NCBI GenBank assembly: GCA_009781125.1
Contig: WQYS01000038.1
Coordinates: 1-12,103, forward strand
Source of the DNA: Acidobacteriaceae bacterium
GTDB lineage: Bacteria > Acidobacteriota > Terriglobia > Terriglobales > Acidobacteriaceae
Direction: 5' to 3'
DNA: 12,103 bases
In this document: positions 1-7,000 of the stretch, piece by piece
Layout: each line of letters opens with the position of its first letter
Position numbering within the stretch: position 1 is the first letter of the stretch
Program-made: the position numbers and the translations under genes
Notes under the pieces: generated by a model
Seen by the model: the letters and a program-made list of their open reading frames with translations, nothing else
The model's database searches: none
What the model was told of the DNA's origin: nothing

Positions 1-411
1 ACGGAGCCGAAGTCGTCGCTGGTCAAGCAGGCCACGGCGCTGCTCGAAACCGAGGGCCTCAAGCTGGAGTTCACCCGCGAGGCCATTCAGGAGATGGCGC
101 AGTTTGCCTTCCGCGTCAACGAGACCACGGAAAACATCGGAGCGCGCCGTCTGCACACGATCCTTGAGCGCGTGCTGGACGAGATCAGCTTCCAGGCTCC
201 GGACCTGTTCCGCAGCGCGCGCGCAGAGACGACCGAAGAGGGCGTGGTGGCGCAGATTGCGGCGTCGGCGGGACAGACTCCGCCGTTGCCGGTCATCGAA
301 CGCCAGACGGCCAGCGGCACTGAGAAGGTCATCGTCGTCGATCCGGAGTACGTGCGCCAGCAGGTCGCCAGCGTGGTGAAGGATCAGGATTTGTCGCGTT
401 ACATTTTGTGA
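1..411 (+). CDS. hslU: HslU (ClpY), ATPase subunit of the HslUV protease, C-terminal part
   Basis: This is the last 136 codons of HslU, the AAA+ unfoldase that recognises cytoplasmic proteins and feeds them into the HslV peptidase; the 5' part lies outside the window. The fragment keeps the family's C-terminal helical domain. The block VNETTENIGARRLHT (fragment residues 39-53) contains the GARRL sensor-2 arginine that contacts ATP. The protein ends in DLSRYIL, like the conserved HslU tail that docks into HslV and switches it on. Between the helical domain (ending EISFQAPDL) and the VDPEYV segment lie roughly 40 residues (about 70-109) rich in Ala, Thr, Gly and Pro; from memory the E. coli protein has only a few residues there. 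Any hslV would be expected upstream, outside the window. The stop TGA at 409-411 is followed by strong hairpins. Identity is very secure; the insertion's role is unknown. Confidence 0.95.
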   Translation, partial: TEPKSSLVKQATALLETEGLKLEFTREAIQEMAQFAFRVNETTENIGARRLHTILERVLDEISFQAPDLFRSARAETTEEGVVAQIAASAGQTPPLPVIERQTASGTEKVIVVDPEYVRQQVASVVKDQDLSRYIL

Positions 412-433
412 AGCATTACACAATCTGGGTACC

Positions 434-468
434 CCATACATGACACGGCCTTATCGTGTCATGTGTGG
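434..468 (+). terminator. Hairpin after hslU, possible terminator
   Basis: A 14-bp stem pairs 434-447 with 455-468 (arm ACATGACACG at 438-447 against CGTGTCATGT at 455-464, one G·U pair at 437/465) around a 7-base loop. It begins 22 bases after the hslU stop. No T-run follows, so intrinsic termination is uncertain. It may instead be the inner arm of a diverged dispersed repeat. Confidence 0.5.
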
Positions 469-496
469 AAGGGATGTTGAGGGTGGAGAAAAGCGG

Positions 497-550
497 TTCG
501 TGCTTCGCACGAATATCCCACTCATGGCGCGATGAAACTGCGCCATGAGT
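497..550. terminator. Two hairpins in the hslU/transaldolase convergent gap
   Basis: TTCGTGC at 497-503 pairs perfectly with GCACGAA at 507-513 over a 3-base loop. ACTCATGGCGC at 520-530 pairs perfectly with GCGCCATGAGT at 540-550 over a 9-base loop. Both lie between two convergent genes, 21 bases or more past the transaldolase stop, so a bidirectional terminator role is plausible. Neither has a clear T-run. Confidence 0.5.
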
Positions 551-571
551 GAGGCACCCGATTTATTGGTG

Positions 572-1567
572 TTATTGGGCCGCCACCGGCTCGCTGATCT
601 CGGCCAGCCTCTTCGCTAGCGATTTTTCCAGGTCTTCGAGCGCCTTGGAGAAGCCTTCGATGCCTTCTTTCAGCTTGTCGCTGGCCATGCGGTCGGCGGC
701 GTGCATCTTGTCGAAGGTCGCTTTGTCTACGACGATCTTCTCCAGCTTCATCTCCTTCGACTTGGCGGCGTCCAGCTTGCGCGTGAGCGTACCCTCAGCT
801 GACTGCAACTCTGCCAGCAGCTTCGGAGCGATGGTCAGTAGATCGCAGCCTGCCAGCTCCACGATCTCGCCGGTGTTGCGGAAGCTCGCTCCCATGACCT
901 GCGTCTTGTAGCCGAAACGCTTGTAGTAGTTGTAGATTGTCGTCACCGATATCACGCCGGGATCATCGGCTCCGGCGTAGTCCTTGCCGGTGTCCTTCTT
1001 GTACCAGTCGAGAATGCGGCCCACGAACGGCGAAATCAGCGTGACGCCCGCCTCGGCGCAGGCGATGGCCTGATGCAGCCCGAACAGCAAGGTCAGATTG
1101 CAGTGGATGCCCTCGCGCTCCAGCAACTCGGCGGCCTTGATGCCCTCCCACGTCGCGGCGATCTTGATGAGCACGCGGTCGCGCGCGATGCCCGCCTCGT
1201 CGTACTGGCGGATGATGTCGCGGGCCTGCGCGATGGTCTCCCCGGTGTTGTAGGAGAGGCGTGCGTCTACCTCAGTGGACACGCGGCCCGGAACGATCTC
1301 CAGAATTCTGCGCCCGAAGGCGACGGCCAGCGTCTTGAAGGCTTCGGCTGCGATCTGCTGCGGAGTAGCTCCGGCTCCGGCGGTCTGGCGCGCCTGCTGC
1401 AGCACGCCGTCCACGATGGCCTGGTACTCCGGCATGGCGGCGGCGGCCTGAATCAGCGACGGATTGGTGGTCGAGTCGGTGGGCTTGAACTGCCGGATTG
1501 AGTTGATGTCGCCTGTGTCGGCGACCACGGTTGTCATGCTGCGAAGCTGTTCGAGCAATGTAGCCAT
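572..1567 (-). CDS. tal: Transaldolase
   Basis: A cytoplasmic enzyme of the non-oxidative pentose phosphate pathway. It moves a dihydroxyacetone unit from sedoheptulose 7-phosphate to glyceraldehyde 3-phosphate, giving erythrose 4-phosphate and fructose 6-phosphate. The 331 residues match the long TalA/TalB class in length. Family signatures are intact: TVVADTGD (13-20, with Asp17), the DSTTNPSLI motif (31-39), Glu100 in RVSTEVDAR, and [11 protein letters not shown] with Lys135 as the expected Schiff-base lysine. CNLTLLF (156-162), [11 protein letters not shown] (179-189), VMGASFRN (224-231) and LTIAP (244-248) also fit. The C-terminal ~60 residues are Lys/Glu-rich and less typical. The ATG start is supported by an AAAGGAG ribosome-binding site (1577-1583) nine bases upstream. 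The gene stands alone, convergent with hslU, with a likely promoter at 1607-1615. Identification is secure from whole-protein resemblance. Confidence 0.95.
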   Translation of the reverse strand: MATLLEQLRSMTTVVADTGDINSIRQFKPTDSTTNPSLIQAAAAMPEYQAIVDGVLQQARQTAGAGATPQQIAAEAFKTLAVAFGRRILEIVPGRVSTEVDARLSYNTGETIAQARDIIRQYDEAGIARDRVLIKIAATWEGIKAAELLEREGIHCNLTLLFGLHQAIACAEAGVTLISPFVGRILDWYKKDTGKDYAGADDPGVISVTTIYNYYKRFGYKTQVMGASFRNTGEIVELAGCDLLTIAPKLLAELQSAEGTLTRKLDAAKSKEMKLEKIVVDKATFDKMHAADRMASDKLKEGIEGFSKALEDLEKSLAKRLAEISEPVAAQ

Positions 1568-1576
1568 AGGGAGCGG

Positions 1577-1583
1577 CTCCTTT
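1577..1583 (-). promoter_or_regulatory. Ribosome-binding site of transaldolase
   Basis: Read on the minus strand this is AAAGGAG, nine bases before the ATG at 1567. It fixes the start codon. Confidence 0.75.
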
Positions 1584-1606
1584 AATGAGACCTTCGTTCT
1601 AACCTG

Positions 1607-1615
1607 ATTTTACCA
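1607..1615 (-). promoter_or_regulatory. Candidate extended -10 promoter of transaldolase
   Basis: On the minus strand the sequence reads TGGTAAAAT (TG-n-TAnAAT), an extended -10 element about 40 bases upstream of the start codon. A -35 box at normal spacing would fall at the edge of the repeat element at 1624 and shows no good match. The same TGGTAnAAT form precedes the gene at 11957. Confidence 0.45.
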
Positions 1616-1623
1616 ATCAACGC

Positions 1624-1778
1624 CCGGGTGCCCCATCCTGAGCGGTTTCATCGCGAAGGGTGGGAAAGTATACGGCTCAATCAACTATCTTTCTTTACGA
1701 CCGGAACAGTGGCGGGTGAGCGTCTTGCATTCCCACCCTTCCCCTTCGCTGCGCTCAGGGTCAGGATGGGGCACCCGG
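1624..1778. repeat. Composite inverted-repeat element, copy A
   Basis: The ends CCGGGTGCCCCATCCTGA (1624-1641) and TCAGGATGGGGCACCCGG (1761-1778) are a perfect 18-bp inverted repeat. A second inverted pair, AAGGGTGGGAA (1656-1666) and TTCCCACCCTT (1730-1740), lies inside it. The block GTATACGGC (1668-1676) and the block GAGCGTCTT (1718-1726) are 41 bases apart. The same blocks, in the same order and with 40-base spacing, occur in copy B at 3790. It lies between the FAA-hydrolase stop and the transaldolase promoter, where its arms could also end transcription of the former. Confidence 0.85.
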
Positions 1779-1783
1779 AGTTT

Positions 1784-2596
1784 CTACTCTGCCTGAAAGC
1801 TGTTACGCAACACGCCTATGCCGTCGATCTCCACTTCGACCACGTCGCCAGGCTGAACCGGCCCGACTCCGGCGGGCGTTCCCGTGGGGATGATGTCGCC
1901 GGGCTCTAGCGTCATGGCCGCCGTGATGTGCGCGAGCAGAACCGAAATCGGGAAGATCAGCTCCCGCGTCGAGCCTTGCTGCTTCACCGCGCCGTTAAGC
2001 CGCGTGGTGACCGTGACCGGCTCGCCGCCAACCGGATCGATCTCCGTGGACACGATGGGTCCGGCGGGGCAGAAGGTGTCGAAGCCCTTGGCGCGGGACC
2101 ATTGTCCATCGCTAGTTTGCAGGTCGCGCGCGGTGACGTCGTTGACAATGGTGTACCCGCGAATATAAGGACGCACGTCTACATCGGCGCGGAGCCGCGA
2201 TGCTCGGCGGCCTATGACGATGGCTAGCTCTCCCTCGTAGTCGACGCGCCGGGAAAGTGCAGGCATCCGGACGACTCCATTGGGAGCCAGCAGCGAAGAC
2301 GGCGGCTTCAAAAAGAGCAGAGGCTCTTTGGGAAGGTCATGGCCGAGTTCAGCAACATGATCGCGATAGTTGCGGCCTATGCAGACGATCTTCGACGGCG
2401 TTACGGGCGCGAGCAGTTCGAGCGAGTCGAGAGGCGCTGCGGCAAAGCGCGCTGATACCGCTGGTGCGAGACGCGCGGCTAAGTCTTCCGGCGGCGCTTG
2501 CATCGGGCTCACGGCCCATAAGACTCCGCCGCGCCGCTCGACATGGGCGTAGCGCGGACTTCCGGTTTCCTGGTCGAGATATTTGCAGTACGTCAT
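1784..2596 (-). CDS. Fumarylacetoacetate hydrolase (FAA) family enzyme
   Basis: A 270-residue member of the FAA-hydrolase superfamily: metal-dependent cytoplasmic enzymes that hydrolyse or decarboxylate C-C bonds in acylpyruvates and aromatic-degradation intermediates. The N-terminal ~60 residues form a cap-like region. The catalytic fold begins at VCIGRNYRDHVAELG (71-85, with the family His80). Metal ligands appear complete: Glu121 and Glu123 in DYEGELAIVIG, and Asp153 in VNDVTARDLQ. Lys170 in SRAKGFDTF and the TGTPAGVG loop (238-245) are also typical. Size and motifs fit acylpyruvase, fumarylpyruvate hydrolase or 2-hydroxyhepta-2,4-diene-1,7-dioate isomerase annotations; the exact substrate cannot be read from sequence. 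It starts 8 bases after the stop of the upstream lipoprotein gene, so the two are probably co-transcribed. The TAG stop lies 5 bases beyond repeat copy A. Confidence 0.9.
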   Translation of the reverse strand: MTYCKYLDQETGSPRYAHVERRGGVLWAVSPMQAPPEDLAARLAPAVSARFAAAPLDSLELLAPVTPSKIVCIGRNYRDHVAELGHDLPKEPLLFLKPPSSLLAPNGVVRMPALSRRVDYEGELAIVIGRRASRLRADVDVRPYIRGYTIVNDVTARDLQTSDGQWSRAKGFDTFCPAGPIVSTEIDPVGGEPVTVTTRLNGAVKQQGSTRELIFPISVLLAHITAAMTLEPGDIIPTGTPAGVGPVQPGDVVEVEIDGIGVLRNSFQAE

Positions 2597-2604
2597 GTGA
2601 TTTC

Positions 2605-3714
2605 TTATGGCGTTGCGATTTCCGTGACCTCGTTGCTGGGCTGGCTCTCATTGCCCGAGGTGTCGATGGCGGTTACGCGGTAGACGTATCTCTGGCCGCG
2701 CGCGGCGGTGGTGTCGGTAAACGCGGGCGTGGTGACGGGCGACTCGGTGAGCCTCTGAAACGGCTGGCTGGAGTCTGCCGGACGGCGATAGACATGGTAG
2801 CCCGCCAGTCCCGGATCGAGCACCGGACTCCACGAGAGACTGATGCTGCCGTCCTCGCCGGGGACGGAGACCAGCGCGGCGGGCGGTTCGGTCGGGAAGG
2901 TGTCGGCGAAGGGAACCGTAATCACCGGCGACGGCTCGCCGCGCAGCTCCAGCGCGCGCCCCGCAAGCGTGACGGTGCGGACGCGCTGCGCCTGATAGGT
3001 GTAGGTCGCGGCGCGCTCGGCGGTGCGGTCGAAGACGCCGCCGGGATCGGCTGATTCTCTCTGCTGCGGGGTTTTCAGGCGGACCAGACGGACCTCGGCG
3101 GTGGGCTCTGCGGCCAGCGGATTCGCTTTTGCAGCTTGCGGCTTTGCCGTCTGGGTGGGGCTGGAGACGCGGACGCGGTCGAGCTCGACCCACGCATCGG
3201 GAACGTTCTCGGGCTGCCATTCGAGGGTGATGCCGCTGCGCGAGGCCGTGGCGCGAAGGCCTGCGACTGGAGGTGGAGCGGTTCCGGCGGCGGCGTAAAC
3301 GGCGCTCGATGCCGCGGCGGAGCGTCCTGCGCCGTTCAGGATGCGGACTCGATAAGCGATCAGCGACGGCGGACCGGCGGCAAGCGCGGCGGGCAGAGTA
3401 TCGGTGTACTGGCCGGGCTGCGCAGGTTTGACGGGCAGCCTCGCAACCGGCGTGCAGGCCGGCGGCGAGTCTTCGCGGCAGAGTTCGGCGCTCACGCTGC
3501 CTTTGATGTCGAGGCCGTCAGTGGTGCGCGCGGGAGTTGTCCAGCGCAGAACGACTTCGTTGCCGGAACGCTGGGCGGAGAGATCCTTCACCGTCTGGGG
3601 GAGATGCAGCGACGGAGGCCGCGGCGGTCCGGGATTGGCGCAGGCCGCGAGAAAAGCCAGCAGCAGCAGGCCGCTGATGGCCACGGATGGCCGGAAGATT
3701 GGCTGAGAGATCAC
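2605..3714 (-). CDS. Lipoprotein with three fibronectin type III domains
   Basis: A 369-residue predicted lipoprotein. The N-terminus has a hydrophobic stretch (11-24) ending in the lipobox LAAC with Cys25, so after lipidation it should sit on the periplasmic or outer face of a membrane. A Pro-rich linker follows. Three beta-sandwich regions resembling fibronectin type III occupy about 42-145, 149-268 and 278-367. The last is the clearest, with ISLSWSP, GYHVYRR, YVYRVTAIDTSGNES and SNEVT. Such domains usually mediate binding; no catalytic motif is seen. The start codon is GTG (3712-3714 on the minus strand): an in-frame stop lies just upstream, no in-frame ATG gives the signal sequence, and the ribosome-binding site is weak (AGG about 9 bases upstream). 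It probably forms an operon with the FAA-family gene 8 bases downstream. Partner and ligand are unknown. Confidence 0.8.
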   Translation of the reverse strand: MISQPIFRPSVAISGLLLLAFLAACANPGPPRPPSLHLPQTVKDLSAQRSGNEVVLRWTTPARTTDGLDIKGSVSAELCREDSPPACTPVARLPVKPAQPGQYTDTLPAALAAGPPSLIAYRVRILNGAGRSAAASSAVYAAAGTAPPPVAGLRATASRSGITLEWQPENVPDAWVELDRVRVSSPTQTAKPQAAKANPLAAEPTAEVRLVRLKTPQQRESADPGGVFDRTAERAATYTYQAQRVRTVTLAGRALELRGEPSPVITVPFADTFPTEPPAALVSVPGEDGSISLSWSPVLDPGLAGYHVYRRPADSSQPFQRLTESPVTTPAFTDTTAARGQRYVYRVTAIDTSGNESQPSNEVTEIATP

Positions 3715-3789
3715 TGGTTCCAGCCTAAAGCATTTTCAGCGGCGCTGTGTGGTTCCGGAATCTGCTTTCCTTCGTCCTGCCACGAACGT

Positions 3790-3969
3790 CCGGGTGCCCC
3801 ATCCTTGTCGCCGCGGCGACCGAAGGGTGGGAATGTATACGGCCTAACTTACGATTGTCTGGCAACGGAAAACATGGTTGATCGAGCGTCTTCGATTCCC
3901 GCCCTTCGTCCGCCCAGACGTCATGGACTCCCCTGGGCGGCTTCGCCGGACGAAGGATGGGGCACCCGA
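3790..3969. repeat. Composite inverted-repeat element, copy B
   Basis: The ends CGGGTGCCCCATCCTT (3791-3806) and AAGGATGGGGCACCCG (3953-3968) form a perfect 16-bp inverted repeat. Inner blocks GAAGGGTGGGAA (3822-3833), GTATACGGC (3835-3843), GAGCGTCTT (3884-3892) and ATTCCCGCCCTT (about 3895-3906) parallel copy A with nearly identical spacing. An extra arm pair, CCGCCCAG (about 3910-3917) and CTGGGCGG (3933-3940), makes it about 25 bases longer. It fills most of the gap between two divergently transcribed genes (3715-4079); outside it only a weak promoter-like TTGACT (4023-4028) is seen. Confidence 0.85.
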
Positions 3970-4079
3970 ACGATTTTGCCGCTCCGAAACGACAAGTAAA
4001 ATCTGGTGAAACTATTTTTCTGTTGACTCCAGACCCTCGAAGATCGAGCATAAAGACTCATCACTGTTGAGAGTGGTTC

Positions 4080-7000
4080 GTGTTCCTCATGCGTAGAGCT
4101 TCTTTTGTCCGATATGATCCTCTTTGGTTTTGCCGTCTGTTTTGGGCATGTCTTTCCTGCTTCGGATTTCTTGCGGCTCCTCTTGCGGCAAGGGCGCAGA
4201 CTACAGGGCTGAACGCTGCATGGCAACCCGTCGGACCGGCGCGGGTGGCGAGTCTCCGCTACGGAAGCGTCACCGGCAGAGTGACCGCTGTTGCGGTCGA
4301 TCCCGCCGATCCATCCGGCAACACGGTCTATATAGGTACCACGGGCGGCGGCGTCTGGAAGTCTACTAATGCGGCGTGGCCTGCCGCGAGCGTCATCTTT
4401 CATCCGCTGACCGACACGCTTCCTGTCTTCAACGCCAATGCCGGAAGCACGGCGGCTCCTTCGCTCGCGATCGGCGCGCTGAGCGTGGCTAATGGAGTAG
4501 GTGGCGGCGTGATCCTCGCCGGAACCGGCGACCCGAACCATGCGGCAGACTCGTTCTATGGCAGCGGCCTGCTGCGCTCGACCGACGGCGGCCTCAACTG
4601 GACGCTGATCTCGTACGCCAACGCTGAACCTACCTATGTCTACAGCTTCGCCGGACTCGCGTTTGCGGGATTCGCCTGGAGCACAACCTCTCCCGCGACG
4701 GTGGTTGCGGCGGTCGCCGACTCGGCGCGCGGCTCGCTGGTCAACGCCACCGGCGGCACCGGCAGCGTGATGGGGATTTATTACTCGCTCGACAGCGGAC
4801 AATCGTGGCGCATGGCCACGCTGATGGATGGAACCCAGAAGGTGCAGGGCTCGGGCATGAACTCCGGCAGCAACGCCGTGACCTCGGTGGTGTGGAATCC
4901 GGTGCGGCAGAGGTTTTATGCGGCGGTGCGCTATCACGGCTACTACGAGTCGTCGGACGGCATCACCTGGAGCAGGATGGCTCAGCAACAGCAGCCCGGC
5001 CCCGGACTCACAACTGCGGTCTGCCCGGCGCAGGCAGGGATGAGCGGAAGCACCGGTTGTCCGATCTTTCGCGGAGCGTTGGCGGTTCAGCCAGTGACCG
5101 GCGACGTGTTCGCTCTGAGCGTGGATGCGGCCAACGTGGATCAGGGACTCTGGGAGGACGTGTGTGCTTCTAACGGTTCGGCATGTACAGGCGCGGACGC
5201 ATTCACGACGCAGCTATCCGCCACGCCGATGGAAACTGGCGGCGTGATTCCGCGGGGCGACTACAACCTTGCGCTGGCAGCGGTGTCTACAGGCTCGGAC
5301 ACGCTGCTGCTTGCGGGAACTCAGGACCTGTACCGGTGTTCGTTGAGTTCCGGCTGCTCGCTGCTCAACGCGACCAACGCGCTCGGCACAGCTCCGGCGG
5401 GAGTGGCTCCGGCGCAACATGCGATTGCCGCGCTGACCATATCGGGCCAGCCGACGGTGTTCCTCGGCAACGATGGCGGCCTCTGGCGTTCGACCGACGG
5501 CGCGAACAACTTCGACAACCTGAACGGCGGCCTCGGCTCGCTGGCTGAGGTGGTGAGTCTGGCCCAGAACCCCACGGATGCGGACACGCTGCTTGCAGGT
5601 CTGGGCGCGATGGGAACGGCTGCGACCAGCGCGGCGTCAGCAGGCACGCCGTGGCCGCAGTTGTCTGCCGGAGAGGGCGGAGTGGTTGCGATCGATCTCG
5701 CGCAGCCTTCGCTGTGGTACGTCTCGACAGCGCCGGGCGTGAGCATCACGCGATGCGCGAAGGGAAGCGCATGTACAGCGGCGGATTTCGCCGCGACGCC
5801 AACCATCGGAGCCTCGCAGGTGGCGCAGGACGCTTCGGCTGCGGATGCGCCGTGGATGCTTGATTCGGCGTACTCCGCGAACGCAATCGTAGGCACGTGC
5901 CGTGCATGGCGTGGTCCGGCAGACGGAACCGGGTGGTCCGCCGACAACGCGATCAGCGCCATGATGGATGAAAGCTCGACGTGCGTTACAGGTAACTCTG
6001 TGATTCGGTCTCTGGCCGCCGGAGGAGCGGCGTCCTCGACCGCGACTGCCGCGCAGAATATGGGTTCCGAGGTGCTTTACGCCGGAATGGCGGGCGCGCT
6101 CGATGGCGGCGGCGTACTGGGCGGACACATCTTCACAACCGCGAACGCAGCAACGTCTCCGGGCTTGCCGGTCTGGACCGATATTGCAATCAATACAGTT
6201 ACAAATGAAGTGATGTATCACGGAGTCTTCAATCCCGGCGGCTTCGATGTGCCGTCCATCGCCGTGGACCCCCATGACCCGTCAGGAATGACGATCTATG
6301 CAGCAATCATGGGGTTTTACAGCAACGGAGCCAGCGTGCCCAAGCTCTACCGCTCGGTGAACGGCGGAACAAGCTGGACCGCAGTTTCAAGCAATATGCC
6401 TTTTGTGCCCGCAAACAGCGTCGTGATCGACCCGAATGATGCTAACACGGTCTATGTCGCGACCGACGCTGGCGTATATGTAACTAACAACATTACCAAT
6501 TGTGCTGACATTACTTCGAGTTGCTGGAACCTCTACGGCGTCGGGCTGCCGAACGCTCCGGTCATGCAATTGGCCATCGCTGCCGCGATGCCTGCGGGAA
6601 GCGGACAGACCGGCATGCTGCGTGCAGCAACCTATGGGCGCGGAATATGGCAGATTCCCTTGATGACATCCGCGGTAACGCAGACCGCTATCGAGACCAG
6701 CACGGCTTCGCTGAGCTTCACCAATCAGCAGCAGGTAGGCACGGCCAGCGGTGTTGAAACTGTAACGGTTACAAATTCAGGAAACGCTCCGCTCATGGTG
6801 AGCAGCGTCGTAATTACAGGCGATTTCACCGAGACGAACCAGTGCGAGAATGCCGTGATCGCAGCGGGAGCAAGCTGTACCGTGCAGGTTCGTTTTCTGC
6901 CCGCGGCGACAGGCAGCCGGACTGGTGTGCTGACGATCTACGGAAATGTCAGCGGAGGCCAGGCGACGGTGGCGCTCACCGGAACGGCGATTCCGGGCGG

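Larger units (their letters stand above)
427..560. repeat. Possible diverged copy of the dispersed GGGTGCCCCATCC element
   Basis: The left edge GGGTACCCCAT (427-437) and right edge GAGGCACCCG (551-560) resemble the inverted ends GGGTGCCCCAT and GGGGCACCCG of the elements at 1624 and 3790. Inner blocks also resemble them in the same order: GAGGGTGGAGAAAA (479-492) for GAAGGGTGGGAAAG, and ATATCCCACTC (about 513-523) for CATTCCCACCC. Similarity is imperfect, so relatedness is an inference. Confidence 0.35.

Noticed and set aside
2257..3999. Plus-strand open frames of 265 and 287 codons
   Set aside because: They are antisense to the FAA-family and lipoprotein genes, whose motifs are clear, and have no recognisable domain.
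4023..4054. TTGACT (4023-4028) with CATAAA (4049-4054) as a promoter for the large gene
   Set aside because: Spacing is 20 bases and the -10 match is poor, so I do not call it a feature.
3921..4988. Minus-strand open frame of 355 codons
   Set aside because: It runs antisense through the start of the large secreted protein and across repeat copy B, and its Arg/His-rich composition is typical of a shadow frame of a GC-rich gene.
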